A stretch of DNA of 64,000 bases from an uncultured Duncaniella sp. Its GTDB lineage: Bacteria; Bacteroidota; Bacteroidia; Bacteroidales; Muribaculaceae. Both the position numbers and the translations under genes were made by a program. This document shows, piece by piece, positions 17,587 to 25,935 of the stretch. How positions within the stretch are numbered: the stretch's first letter is position 1; every line of letters begins with the position of its first letter. The notes beneath the pieces are model-generated. The model did no database searches, had not been told where the DNA came from, and worked only from the letters and a program-made list of their open reading frames with translations. Location: NCBI RefSeq assembly GCF_910578445.1, contig NZ_CAJTQC010000004.1, positions 62,001-126,000 of the forward strand. The letters run 5' to 3'.

Positions 17587-18372
17587 TTATTTTACAGATG
17601 CTTTCAGTCCACGTATCACAGCAGATGAAAAACCGGCATGCTCCATTTCGTTAAGACCTCGTATGGTGATGCCGCCGGGAGTTGTGACCTTGTCGATCTC
17701 ACGTTCGGGGTGTGCGCCTTCGACCGAAAGCAAAGCGGCTGCGCCACGAATGGTCTGCACCACCATCCGCTGAGCCGCATCGGCCTTGAATCCAAGCTCG
17801 ACCCCACCCTCGACAGCCGCGCGGACATAGCGCATTGCGTAAGCTATGCCACACGAAGCAAGAGCCGTGGCGGCAGGAAGATGAGCCTCATCGATAACCA
17901 TTGTCTCACCAAGGCAATCAAACACCCCGACCACTTCAGAGGTAAGATTGTCGGTGGAGTTTACCGGCACAATAAAAGTCATCGACTGTGCTACGGAAAC
18001 GGCCGTATTAGGCATCGCAATCAAAAGACGTGCTTCTCCTGAATCGGACCGAGACAGCCATCCGGCCATCTGAGCCCCCGTCAGACCGGCTGCAATCACA
18101 ACGACACTCTGACGTTCATAATCGAGAGACTCCTTGATTTCGGTCAGTACCTTTTCGACGACCCACGGCTTGACCGCAACAATGACAATATCTGCTTCCC
18201 TACATGCCTCGACATTGTCGGAGGTCACATAAGCGCCTGATTGCGAAAGGACTTCAAGAGGGGCTGATGATGGATTCGATACTGAAACACTGTATTTATC
18301 CTTGCCATACTTGAGCAAGCCAGAAGCGACAGCACCACCCATCGCACCTGCTCCGATAATAGATATTTTCAT
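17587..18372 (-). CDS. proC: Pyrroline-5-carboxylate reductase
   Basis: A 261-residue enzyme starting at the ATG complementary to 18370-18372 (MKISIIGAGAMGGAVASG, the Rossmann NAD(P) loop). It reduces pyrroline-5-carboxylate to proline. The C-terminal dimerisation domain includes VTTPGGITIRGLNEME, matching the family's substrate-binding TSPGGTT segment. The open frame extends 40 codons upstream, but those codons run across the promoter at 18399-18406 and into the terminator beyond, so the longer start is rejected. It is the first gene of proC-proB-proA. Confidence 0.92.
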   Translation of the reverse strand: MKISIIGAGAMGGAVASGLLKYGKDKYSVSVSNPSSAPLEVLSQSGAYVTSDNVEACREADIVIVAVKPWVVEKVLTEIKESLDYERQSVVVIAAGLTGAQMAGWLSRSDSGEARLLIAMPNTAVSVAQSMTFIVPVNSTDNLTSEVVGVFDCLGETMVIDEAHLPAATALASCGIAYAMRYVRAAVEGGVELGFKADAAQRMVVQTIRGAAALLSVEGAHPEREIDKVTTPGGITIRGLNEMEHAGFSSAVIRGLKASVK

Positions 18373-18398
18373 ATTCTTCTGAACATTTGCATTTGACA

Positions 18399-18406
18399 CA
18401 AAGTTA
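18399..18406 (-). promoter_or_regulatory. -7 box of the proCBA operon
   Basis: TAACTTTG on the minus strand, 27 bp upstream of the proC ATG at 18372. It lies within the upstream open frame and so supports the shorter proC start. No clear -33 box was found at the usual distance. Confidence 0.6.
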
Positions 18407-18441
18407 GCGATATTTACGTGAATATCCATTGAGAATAATGC

Positions 18442-18487
18442 AAAAAAATAAAACCGGCCGATTAGCGAGAATGCTAACCGGCTGGTT
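18442..18487 (-). terminator. Terminator of the beta-helix gene
   Basis: 15-base arms (18452-18466 and 18473-18487, two non-Watson-Crick positions) around a six-base loop, followed on the minus strand by a T-rich run at 18442-18453. It lies between the gene ending at 18523 and the proC promoter. Confidence 0.75.
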
Positions 18488-18522
18488 TTCATTATTAAAT
18501 ATCTATTTTTTCAGGATTCAAA

Positions 18523-19680
18523 TCATTTGATGATGACTTTGCGCACCTCAGTGCCCTGACGGCGAATGAAAAGACCGTTGGAGGGATTGTCAACACGCAC
18601 GCCCTGAAGGTTGAAATATTCAACAGGAAGGTCGGAATTGTCAGTTCCAATGTTTTCAATTGCCGACTGACTGCCATCGTAAGGCACAAGCCAACGTGGA
18701 GCACCGGTCTGATACTGAGCCTGCTGTGTCGACGCACCGATAGTGAAATTGCCAGCAGCCGCATCGGCAAATTCGGGATTTGAGGTCAAAATAGTTTCGC
18801 TCTTATCATAGCCAGCCTCACTTGCCGAAAGGTCCTCGCCATCGTTAAAATAAGTATTGTAGGCAAATTCCATCGGGTTGCTGCCATTGAAACGCCCTCC
18901 GGCCATACGGCGGATAATGTCCTTGCCACAGTCAAACCATATATTTTTCTGAACGTCGAACTTGGAATACTTCATACCGGCAATTCCGTTATAGTTGCCC
19001 CACTGCCCGTCAGCCTTAAGGAGATTATAGAAAGTATTGTCGAGATATGTCATTGACTGAAAATCAGCCTCCTTATCAAAACCATAGCGGTCAAGACGGG
19101 CGTTGTTATTGTAGCGGATAAAATATTTTGCCACATCACCGTTTCCACAGATGGTCGAATTTCTGACTGCAAAGTCCTTCGCGCCACCGGCCTTAAAAGA
19201 AATGAGGGCTTCATTCTCGACAGCGGTCGTAGAGAGTGACATGGTGGTATTATCAAAGGAGAGGTCTACGACGCAATACTTGACATTATTGTCGTAGAAA
19301 ATCGAATTCTTCAGATTATTGACTGTAAGGTTGCTGACCGCCACACTGTCGACACGATAAAAATCACTCAAAAGTTCCACCGAAGGAGTAGCGCTCATGA
19401 GAATAAAAGGAGCTTCAAGAGCCGAAGCGTCAATAGTAGCACCGTTTCCGTTGATTATCAGACCGGCAGCAGGCTCAATGGAAGCACTAATTGTATAAGA
19501 GGCTTCCGGAGCAAGATTCACGGTAATCCGGCCTACAGTCTCATGAGCGGCCTTGGCCTCTGAGACGGCAGCAGCTATATCAGAGCCGGCAGCAGGCGAG
19601 ACAACAATATCGTTGGCAGCGGAAAGGCTTCCGAAAGTAAGGAAAAATGCAGTGGACAGGAGTAGATGTTGATGTTTCAT
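18523..19680 (-). CDS. Secreted beta-helix-like protein with T9SS-like C-terminal tail
   Basis: A 385-residue protein with an N-terminal signal peptide (cut probably after SLSAA, residue 21). The middle (about 50-300) has repeated short strands with Asn/Asp turns (NGNGATIDAS, VSNLTVNNLKNS, AVRNSTICGNG), typical of right-handed parallel beta-helices and similar to the DUF4957/DUF5123 type. The last ~35 residues (EYFNLQGVRVDNPSNGLFIRR and a KVIIK end) resemble Bacteroidales C-terminal sorting or anchor modules. The fold suggests a role in polysaccharide binding or cell-surface work, but no catalytic residues are identifiable. It is a single-gene unit with a promoter near 19770 and terminator at 18442-18487. 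Confidence 0.78.
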   Translation of the reverse strand: MKHQHLLLSTAFFLTFGSLSAANDIVVSPAAGSDIAAAVSEAKAAHETVGRITVNLAPEASYTISASIEPAAGLIINGNGATIDASALEAPFILMSATPSVELLSDFYRVDSVAVSNLTVNNLKNSIFYDNNVKYCVVDLSFDNTTMSLSTTAVENEALISFKAGGAKDFAVRNSTICGNGDVAKYFIRYNNNARLDRYGFDKEADFQSMTYLDNTFYNLLKADGQWGNYNGIAGMKYSKFDVQKNIWFDCGKDIIRRMAGGRFNGSNPMEFAYNTYFNDGEDLSASEAGYDKSETILTSNPEFADAAAGNFTIGASTQQAQYQTGAPRWLVPYDGSQSAIENIGTDNSDLPVEYFNLQGVRVDNPSNGLFIRRQGTEVRKVIIK

Positions 19681-19767
19681 GTAATTGATGGGATTAGTTA
19701 AGTTAAATTCATCGTATGATAGCGGGGAAATGATATGACATTAAAGCACCCGTTTCATAACAAAAGA

Positions 19768-19775
19768 CAAAGATA
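19768..19775 (-). promoter_or_regulatory. -7 box of the beta-helix gene
   Basis: TATCTTTG on the minus strand, 87 bp upstream of the ATG at 19680. A -33 element was not evident. Confidence 0.5.
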
Positions 19776-19955
19776 TGCAAAAATCGTGAAAGCAGAGCGG
19801 CTTTCATATGTAAATTTAACCGATGACCACAGAGTCATTGAACACATCAGAGTATCAGCGACAAACGAAGCGGCAGACTGCGAAAAAGTTGGAAGCGGTC
19901 TCAAAATTAGATGAAATATCCCTATATGATTTTCTTCAAATGTGAAAAAAATGAT

Positions 19956-19963
19956 TAACTTTG
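19956..19963 (+). promoter_or_regulatory. -7 box of guaB
   Basis: TAACTTTG, with the true ATG 24 bases further on at 19988. The final TTG of this box is in frame with guaB and could be mistaken for a start codon at 19961. Confidence 0.6.
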
Positions 19964-19987
19964 CACGCAATAAATTCTAATCGTTAT

Positions 19988-21466
19988 ATGTCATTTATTG
20001 CTGATCGAGTAAAAATGGACGGACTCACATTTGATGATGTCCTCCTTATTCCGGCTTATTCGGAAGTTCTTCCCCGTGAAGTCAACCTTAGCACCAAATT
20101 TTCCCGCAACATCACGCTCAACGTACCCCTTGTCTCAGCCGCTATGGACACTGTGACCGAGGCAGCGTTGGCTATTGCAATCGCCCGCGAAGGCGGTATC
20201 GGCGTAATCCATAAAAACATGCCGATTGCAGAGCAGGCCCGTCAGGTACATGCGGTTAAACGTGCTGAAAACGGCATGATCTATGACCCTGTAACCATCA
20301 AGCGCGGAAGCACCGTTGCCGATGCCCTCAACATGATGAAGGAATATCATATCGGTGGTATCCCCGTTGTCGATGAAGACCGCAAGCTCGTCGGCATCGT
20401 TACAAACCGCGACCTCCGTTTCGAACAGAATCCAATGCGCCTCATCGACGATGTGATGACCACAGAAAACCTCATTGTCACCAATCAGTCGACAAACCTT
20501 GACGAAGCCGCACAGATTCTTCAGCAGCATAAGATTGAAAAGCTCCCGGTTGTGGACAACGACAACCGCCTTGTCGGACTCGTAACCTATAAAGATATAA
20601 CCAAGGCCAAGGACAAACCATATGCCTGCAAGGATAAGCTCGGCCGTCTGCGCGTGGCAGCCGGTGTCGGCGTCACAGGCGACTCGATGGATCGCGTTGA
20701 CGCACTTGTCGAAGCCGGAGTCGACGCTATTGTCATCGACACAGCCCACGGTCATTCAAGAGGTGTGATCGGAGTCCTCAAAGCCATCAAAGAAAAATAT
20801 CCCCACATTGATGTCGTGGTCGGAAACATAGCCACCGGCGAAGCTGCCAAGTTCCTTGTTGAGAACGGAGCTGACGGCGTAAAGGTCGGCATCGGTCCGG
20901 GTTCAATCTGCACCACCCGTGTCATTGCAGGCGTAGGTGTGCCCCAGCTCAGCGCCGTATATGACGTTGCAAAGGCCCTCAAAGGCACAGGCGTTCCCCT
21001 CATCGCCGACGGTGGCATCCGTTATTCAGGCGACATCGTCAAGGCTCTCGCAGCCGGTGCATACTCAGTGATGCTCGGCGGAATGCTCGCAGGTGTCGAA
21101 GAGTCTCCCGGCGACACTATCATCTACAACGGACGTAAATACAAATCATATCGTGGCATGGGCTCTCTCGAGGCAATGGAAAAAGGCTCCAAGGACCGCT
21201 ATTTCCAAGCCAACGAGACAGATGCGAAAAAACTTGTGCCGGAAGGCATTGCAGCCCGCGTCCCCTACAAAGGTCTGCTCTACGAGGTTGTCTACCAGAT
21301 GCTCGGCGGTCTCCGCGCAGGCATGGGATATTGCGGCGCTCCTGACATCGAACACCTCCACGAAGCCAAGTTCACCCGCATCACAAATGCAGGCGTGGCT
21401 GAAAGCCATCCCCACGATGTGGCAATCACATCAGAAGCACCGAACTACAGCGCTTCTGCACGATAA
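19988..21466 (+). CDS. guaB: Inosine-5'-monophosphate dehydrogenase
   Basis: A 492-residue enzyme from ATG 19988. It oxidises IMP to XMP, the committed step of GMP synthesis. Visible features are LTFDDVLLIPAYSEVLP at the N-terminus; two CBS domains inserted at about residues 92-205 (EYHIGGIPVVDEDRKLVG, KIEKLPVVDNDNRLVG); the catalytic loop GPGSICTTRVIAGVGVPQ; the IMP-binding IADGGIRYSGDIVKAL; and the flap with YRGMGSLEAM. The length is canonical. A TTG start nine codons upstream is rejected because it lies inside the -7 box. It is monocistronic, with a terminator at 21501-21545. Confidence 0.96.
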   Translation: MSFIADRVKMDGLTFDDVLLIPAYSEVLPREVNLSTKFSRNITLNVPLVSAAMDTVTEAALAIAIAREGGIGVIHKNMPIAEQARQVHAVKRAENGMIYDPVTIKRGSTVADALNMMKEYHIGGIPVVDEDRKLVGIVTNRDLRFEQNPMRLIDDVMTTENLIVTNQSTNLDEAAQILQQHKIEKLPVVDNDNRLVGLVTYKDITKAKDKPYACKDKLGRLRVAAGVGVTGDSMDRVDALVEAGVDAIVIDTAHGHSRGVIGVLKAIKEKYPHIDVVVGNIATGEAAKFLVENGADGVKVGIGPGSICTTRVIAGVGVPQLSAVYDVAKALKGTGVPLIADGGIRYSGDIVKALAAGAYSVMLGGMLAGVEESPGDTIIYNGRKYKSYRGMGSLEAMEKGSKDRYFQANETDAKKLVPEGIAARVPYKGLLYEVVYQMLGGLRAGMGYCGAPDIEHLHEAKFTRITNAGVAESHPHDVAITSEAPNYSASAR

Positions 21467-21500
21467 GCCACAGACTCAAATCGTCTTGAAATAATACCTG

Positions 21501-21545
21501 AGATGACAGACACGGCTGTGCCGTTGCCTGTCATCTCTGTTTTTT
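21501..21545 (+). terminator. guaB terminator
   Basis: A 9-bp outer stem (21501-21509 with 21528-21536), further paired inward, followed by T6 at 21540-21545 on the plus strand. Confidence 0.8.
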
Positions 21546-21656
21546 ACCTACCGACAAGTTCAAGTCACACCAAAGGGGGCAATAAAGAGCAATCATCCAC
21601 GTTAGATATATGTAACTATCCTTAAAACCAATCACGGTCATACGTCACATATTCCC

Positions 21657-23588
21657 ATGAAGAAAAAAACGTTTATCATGTCCGCCATGGCAGCCACGGC
21701 AATTCTCTCGGCCACCGCAGCCAAAACCACTGACCCGGTAGTGATGACAGTCAACGGCAAGGACATCAGACAAAGCGAATTTGAATACCTCTATCAGAAG
21801 AACAATCTTCAACAATTAGCACCTCAGACCCTCGACGAGTATGTCGATATATTTGTGGTCTACAAACTCAAAGTAGCCGAAGCCGAAGCTGCCGGTCTCC
21901 ATCTGACCGATGATTTCCGCAAGGAATTTGACAGCTACTGTGCAGAATTGTCGAAACCCTATCTGAGCGATTCGCTTGTCAGAAAACGTCTCATCAACGA
22001 GGCATATGGCCGCATGTCTACCTCACGCAAAGTAAGCCACATCATGTTGCCAATCGGCGCAACATATGATGAAAACGAGGCTAACCGCCAGCGTCTCGAC
22101 AGCATCAGGAATGCCATTGTCAACGGTGCTGATTTCGGAGAAATGGCCGTGAAATATTCATCGGACCGTTCAGCGCTGCGCAACAAAGGCTCAATGGGCT
22201 ACATAAATGCCAACCGCTACCCCTACCCGTTTGAGCTCGCCGCATATACCACACCCGTAGGAGAAATATCGCAGGTGATTGACGATGCGCCTTTCGGCTA
22301 CCATATAATAAAGGTGGAGGATGAGCGTCCGAATCCCGGAAAAGTCGAGGCACGCCACATACTGAAACTCACTCAGGGTCTTTCGCCGGAAGACGCTGCC
22401 GTGAAGAAAGCTCAAATCGACTCTATCCATACACTCCTTGTAAACGGGGCTGATTTTGAGGCGCTCGCCCGTCAGGAAAGCGAAGATCCGGGCTCGGCCG
22501 CACTCGGAGGCCGTCTCGGAGCATTCGGTCCGGGCGAGATGGTCAAAGAATTTGAAGACACGTCATTCGGACTTAAGGACGGCGAGATTTCTAAACCGTT
22601 CCGCACCGCATACGGATATCACATCGTGCAGACTCTTGCACACCGCGGTGTAGGGAGCCTCGAAGATGAACTCCAGTCAATCCAGACTGCAATCAACCGC
22701 GACATGCGTTCGTCGCTTCCCGAAAAAGAACGTCTCACCCAGCTCAAAAACAGCTATGGCGTAAAAGTCGACTCCACAGCGCTAATGGCTGTAAAAGCAA
22801 GGATGGCAGGAAGCAACGACGCCGCGTCAGCTCTTGACACGGCCAAGGATGCCGGAGAGGTGATTGCAACCATCGGCGGAAAGCCTATCACAGCAGCCCA
22901 AGTCTATGAATCAATACCCGACAATGTGAAAAATGGCGCGAAAGACGCATTCACTGTCTTCAACCAAGGCCTGAACCATCTGATTGATGAAACGACAGTG
23001 AAAATCACGCGCGAACGCCTCGCACAGGAGAATCCTGAATATCGCAACATCGTCAATGAATACCGCGACGGAATCCTTCTCTTCGAGATAAGCAACCGCA
23101 ATGTGTGGGAACGCTCGACAACCGACACAGAAGGACTTGCAAACTATTTTGCAGCGAACCGCACGAAATACACATGGGATGCCCCGCACTACAAGGGATA
23201 TGTCGTTTTCGCGACCTCCGATTCTATCGCAGAAGCCGCAAAAAGCTACCTTGCATCGACCTCGGTTGAAAAGGACTCACTCGTCAGCAAGCTCAGCAAG
23301 AATTTCGGACGCGATATAAAGCTCGAACGTGTGGTGACAGGCAAAGGCGAAAATGCAATCGTCGACAATGTTGCTTTCAACGGCCAACGCCCCGAAGCTC
23401 CGGGCAAATGGGTGGCTTGGTTCAGCTATGACGGACGAGTAATCAATGCTCCCGAAGAAGTAGCCGACGTGCGTGGCGCTGTCACAAGCGACTATCAAGC
23501 AGAACTTGAACAGAACTGGGTCAGCTCGCTCAGAAAGAAATATAAGGTCAAAATCAATAAAGGTGCGCTTAAGAAAATAAGCAAATAA
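21657..23588 (+). CDS. Periplasmic peptidyl-prolyl isomerase with two parvulin domains
   Basis: A 643-residue secreted protein. After a signal peptide (about residues 1-21) comes a SurA/PpiD-like N-terminal helical segment (about 25-120). Two parvulin domains follow (about 121-225 starting SHIMLPIG, and about 230-335 starting ARHILKLTQG), both with the FGYHIIK / YGYHIVQ strand. The C-terminal ~300 residues form another helix-rich chaperone-like region. Family members fold outer-membrane proteins in the periplasm. No terminator with a U-run follows, but a strong inverted repeat lies at 23611-23650. Confidence 0.88.
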   Translation: MKKKTFIMSAMAATAILSATAAKTTDPVVMTVNGKDIRQSEFEYLYQKNNLQQLAPQTLDEYVDIFVVYKLKVAEAEAAGLHLTDDFRKEFDSYCAELSKPYLSDSLVRKRLINEAYGRMSTSRKVSHIMLPIGATYDENEANRQRLDSIRNAIVNGADFGEMAVKYSSDRSALRNKGSMGYINANRYPYPFELAAYTTPVGEISQVIDDAPFGYHIIKVEDERPNPGKVEARHILKLTQGLSPEDAAVKKAQIDSIHTLLVNGADFEALARQESEDPGSAALGGRLGAFGPGEMVKEFEDTSFGLKDGEISKPFRTAYGYHIVQTLAHRGVGSLEDELQSIQTAINRDMRSSLPEKERLTQLKNSYGVKVDSTALMAVKARMAGSNDAASALDTAKDAGEVIATIGGKPITAAQVYESIPDNVKNGAKDAFTVFNQGLNHLIDETTVKITRERLAQENPEYRNIVNEYRDGILLFEISNRNVWERSTTDTEGLANYFAANRTKYTWDAPHYKGYVVFATSDSIAEAAKSYLASTSVEKDSLVSKLSKNFGRDIKLERVVTGKGENAIVDNVAFNGQRPEAPGKWVAWFSYDGRVINAPEEVADVRGAVTSDYQAELEQNWVSSLRKKYKVKINKGALKKISK

Positions 23589-23610
23589 AATCAGTACAGC
23601 ACATATACAT

Positions 23611-23650
23611 AACATCAGCGGCAGTCCATCGATGGGCTGCCGCTGATGTT
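23611..23650. terminator. Long inverted repeat between convergent PPIase and licD genes
   Basis: Perfect 14-bp arms (23611-23624 and 23637-23650) that pair further inward, leaving a loop of about six bases. It lies between convergent genes, the usual place for a bidirectional terminator, but neither strand shows a good T-run, so termination strength is uncertain. Confidence 0.6.
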
Positions 23651-23662
23651 GTGCATATACTG

Positions 23663-24487
23663 TCATTTATAAGATATATCCGAGATATGTGGGACAATTG
23701 AATCCAATGGGGGGATTTTATGGAAATCACCATAAATCTGCTCCAGATAATGCTCGGCATTTATCGGAACGGGCAACTCGGTGTCCTCAAATTTTGTCAA
23801 CCGCGTAGAGACGACATCACTTTTGAACCGTGGACGATGGAAGGCTGTGCCCGGGAGATGACGATACTGCCCGTTACTTACTAAGCCGTCAACTAATGAG
23901 ATAAGACGCAAAAGCCCTTTGGTCACCAACAGGCGCGAAAAAGCAATCGTAGCCCTGCGCAAAAAACGATTACCGATGTATTGAGGACGATAGAGGAAAA
24001 ATGTCTGAAGCTTTCCGCCTAACTTATATAGGTTCAATGAACCACTCGGTCTGATAGCGAATATGTCAATGAAAACACCCCTGTACCGATAATTTCTATC
24101 AGTATCAGGAATCTCATGAATCACACTACGGGTATCACGGATTTTAGCAAATGGCTGTACGTATTCGAAATCGGATCGGGAATCCTGCCAGACGAGGTCA
24201 CCTCCATCATAGGCACGCATCACACGACGGAGTTTTTTAAAATCGTCCTCCAGCATTTCCAAATCCACATCATCATCCCAAGGGATAAAACCTCCGTGAC
24301 GAAGCGCACCGATACATGTGCCGGAACTCAACCAATATTTTATATTGTTCTCAACACATATGCGGTCAATCTTCTTCAACATGTCAAGCATCAGTAACTG
24401 ATGACGTCTTAACGGAGATCCGTCAGGATTGAAACGGCTGCGCAATTCCTGCTGTAAAATCGGGTCTATCATAGAGGATGAAATCAT
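23663..24487 (-). CDS. LicD-family phosphotransferase
   Basis: A 274-residue protein with the LicD core: LSSGTCIGALRHGGFIPWDD followed by DVDLEM (about residues 55-80), the nucleotidyltransferase-fold metal site, plus the later RDTRSVIHEI and YRGVFIDIFAI segments. LicD enzymes transfer phosphocholine, or other phospho-amino-alcohol or phosphonate groups, from a CDP carrier onto surface glycans. It is the last gene of a four-gene unit (28863 to 23663) and overlaps the flippase stop by four bases. With a LicC-like cytidylyltransferase at the head of the same unit, transfer of a CDP-activated group to the locus polysaccharide is a strong inference; the group itself is not known. Confidence 0.9.
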   Translation of the reverse strand: MISSSMIDPILQQELRSRFNPDGSPLRRHQLLMLDMLKKIDRICVENNIKYWLSSGTCIGALRHGGFIPWDDDVDLEMLEDDFKKLRRVMRAYDGGDLVWQDSRSDFEYVQPFAKIRDTRSVIHEIPDTDRNYRYRGVFIDIFAIRPSGSLNLYKLGGKLQTFFLYRPQYIGNRFLRRATIAFSRLLVTKGLLRLISLVDGLVSNGQYRHLPGTAFHRPRFKSDVVSTRLTKFEDTELPVPINAEHYLEQIYGDFHKIPPLDSIVPHISDISYK

Positions 24488-25935
24488 TCGACAGAAACTT
24501 CTTGTTTTCTTAGAAAACGCATCATCACCATCTTTATTTCATTTATGACTTTTAATTTAAAAGCATAAGCAAGCGCAATATAAATGGCAGCAAATATCAC
24601 GACTGTCACAACAAAGTGGCATGTCAGCAGAATTCCAAGCAAATAAGTCAATGAAAAGGCGACGGCTGTCAGCAAAAGCAAGGGAAGAGCATCACGGAGC
24701 TGCATCGAGAATTTGTAGCCTGTATGGCGGGAAGCAAGCAATGCGTTGACCATGAATATATTGAAATTACTCAATGTCATTCCCCAAAGCAACCCGTAGA
24801 TTCCATAATTCATGCCGACAAACAAACAAAGCAACAGGAAACTCCATTTATATATGCTCCAATGGAACAGAAGACGGCTCTTGCCTTTGGCTGCTACAGC
24901 AAAAAAATTGGTGTTCTGCAGGCATATGAAGAGGCCTCCTACGCATAGAATCTGGAAATATGGCGCACAGGCGCTCCATGTATGTCCCCACAGACATACG
25001 ATGAGGGGATGTGCCACAAGAATCAGCACAGCCATCAGAGGAAATATCACCGATGATATAAGACGGGTGTTGAGACCAAGCATTTTAATCAACCTGTCAT
25101 CGTCGTCCTGAACTGAAGCATAGACAGGAAACATTACCTGCACAAGAATATTAGGCAATGTGTATGAGGCTATTCTGTCAAGCTTCGAGGCCTGAGAATA
25201 CAGACCCATCGCTATAGCCGAAAACCGCTTTCCGATAATCACTCCCTGTAGATTCTTGCATATTTCCTGCAGAAGTCCGGCTGCAAGAAGATAGCCGCCG
25301 AAACCGAACAGCTCTTGCAGGGACTTGCGAGAAAAAACCGCCGACGGCATCCACCCTGTAACCACCCACAGGATGACAGCCAGAATAGAACTATAGCCAA
25401 GCTGAAGCACAACGAGACTCCAGACTCCAAGTCCGGAATAGGCAGCCACAATAGCCAATATGCCACTCACCGTGTAGGCACAGAGATTGGCACATGCAAG
25501 CTTATTAAGCTCAAGCTGCTTGCGAAGTCTATTGGTCTGAATAAGCGAGAATGCGTTGGTAATCAGAATCAGGCCAATGACCCTCAGCAGGTTACAAAGT
25601 TCCGGCAGATTAAAAAACTCCGCGACTAAAGGCGCAGATAAAAAGATTACGCCATACAAGATTACAGCGATAAATATATTCCAATAAAAAATCGTGGAAT
25701 AATCAGTCTGAGTCGGTTTCTTTTTCTGAATGAGAGCAGCCGCAAATCCACCGTCAATGAGCACTTGGGAAACGACAAGGAAAATCTCAATCATTCCTAT
25801 CGCACCGAATTCACGAGGCAGCAGCAGACGTGCCAGCACGAGATTAACCCCGAACTGGAGACACATGTTGCCTATCCGGTCGACAGTCGACCAGACAGTC
25901 CCTTTCATCGCCTTATGACCAAGCGAATCAGACAT
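24484..25935 (-). CDS. Wzx-type oligosaccharide flippase (MOP superfamily)
   Basis: A 483-residue integral membrane protein with about 12-14 hydrophobic helices. The N-terminus (LGHKAMKGTVWSTVDRIG, then LVLARLLLPREFGAIGM) is characteristic of the WzxC/TuaB group of polysaccharide exporters. It would move undecaprenyl-linked repeat units across the inner membrane for Wzy polymerisation. It overlaps the opine-dehydrogenase-like gene by eight bases and licD by four, so it is translationally coupled in the second unit of the polysaccharide locus. Confidence 0.88.
   Translation of the reverse strand: MSDSLGHKAMKGTVWSTVDRIGNMCLQFGVNLVLARLLLPREFGAIGMIEIFLVVSQVLIDGGFAAALIQKKKPTQTDYSTIFYWNIFIAVILYGVIFLSAPLVAEFFNLPELCNLLRVIGLILITNAFSLIQTNRLRKQLELNKLACANLCAYTVSGILAIVAAYSGLGVWSLVVLQLGYSSILAVILWVVTGWMPSAVFSRKSLQELFGFGGYLLAAGLLQEICKNLQGVIIGKRFSAIAMGLYSQASKLDRIASYTLPNILVQVMFPVYASVQDDDDRLIKMLGLNTRLISSVIFPLMAVLILVAHPLIVCLWGHTWSACAPYFQILCVGGLFICLQNTNFFAVAAKGKSRLLFHWSIYKWSFLLLCLFVGMNYGIYGLLWGMTLSNFNIFMVNALLASRHTGYKFSMQLRDALPLLLLTAVAFSLTYLLGILLTCHFVVTVVIFAAIYIALAYAFKLKVINEIKMVMMRFLRKQEVSVE

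Larger units (their letters stand above)
19681..19987. other. 307-bp divergent promoter region
   Basis: It separates the beta-helix gene (minus) from guaB (plus) and contains the -7 boxes of both, at 19768-19775 and 19956-19963. A small 6-bp hairpin (19787-19804) lies between them. No coding sequence is seen. Confidence 0.6.

Noticed and set aside
19961..19987. guaB TTG start nine codons upstream
   Set aside because: The TTG is the last three bases of the -7 box TAACTTTG, so it would not be within the transcript.
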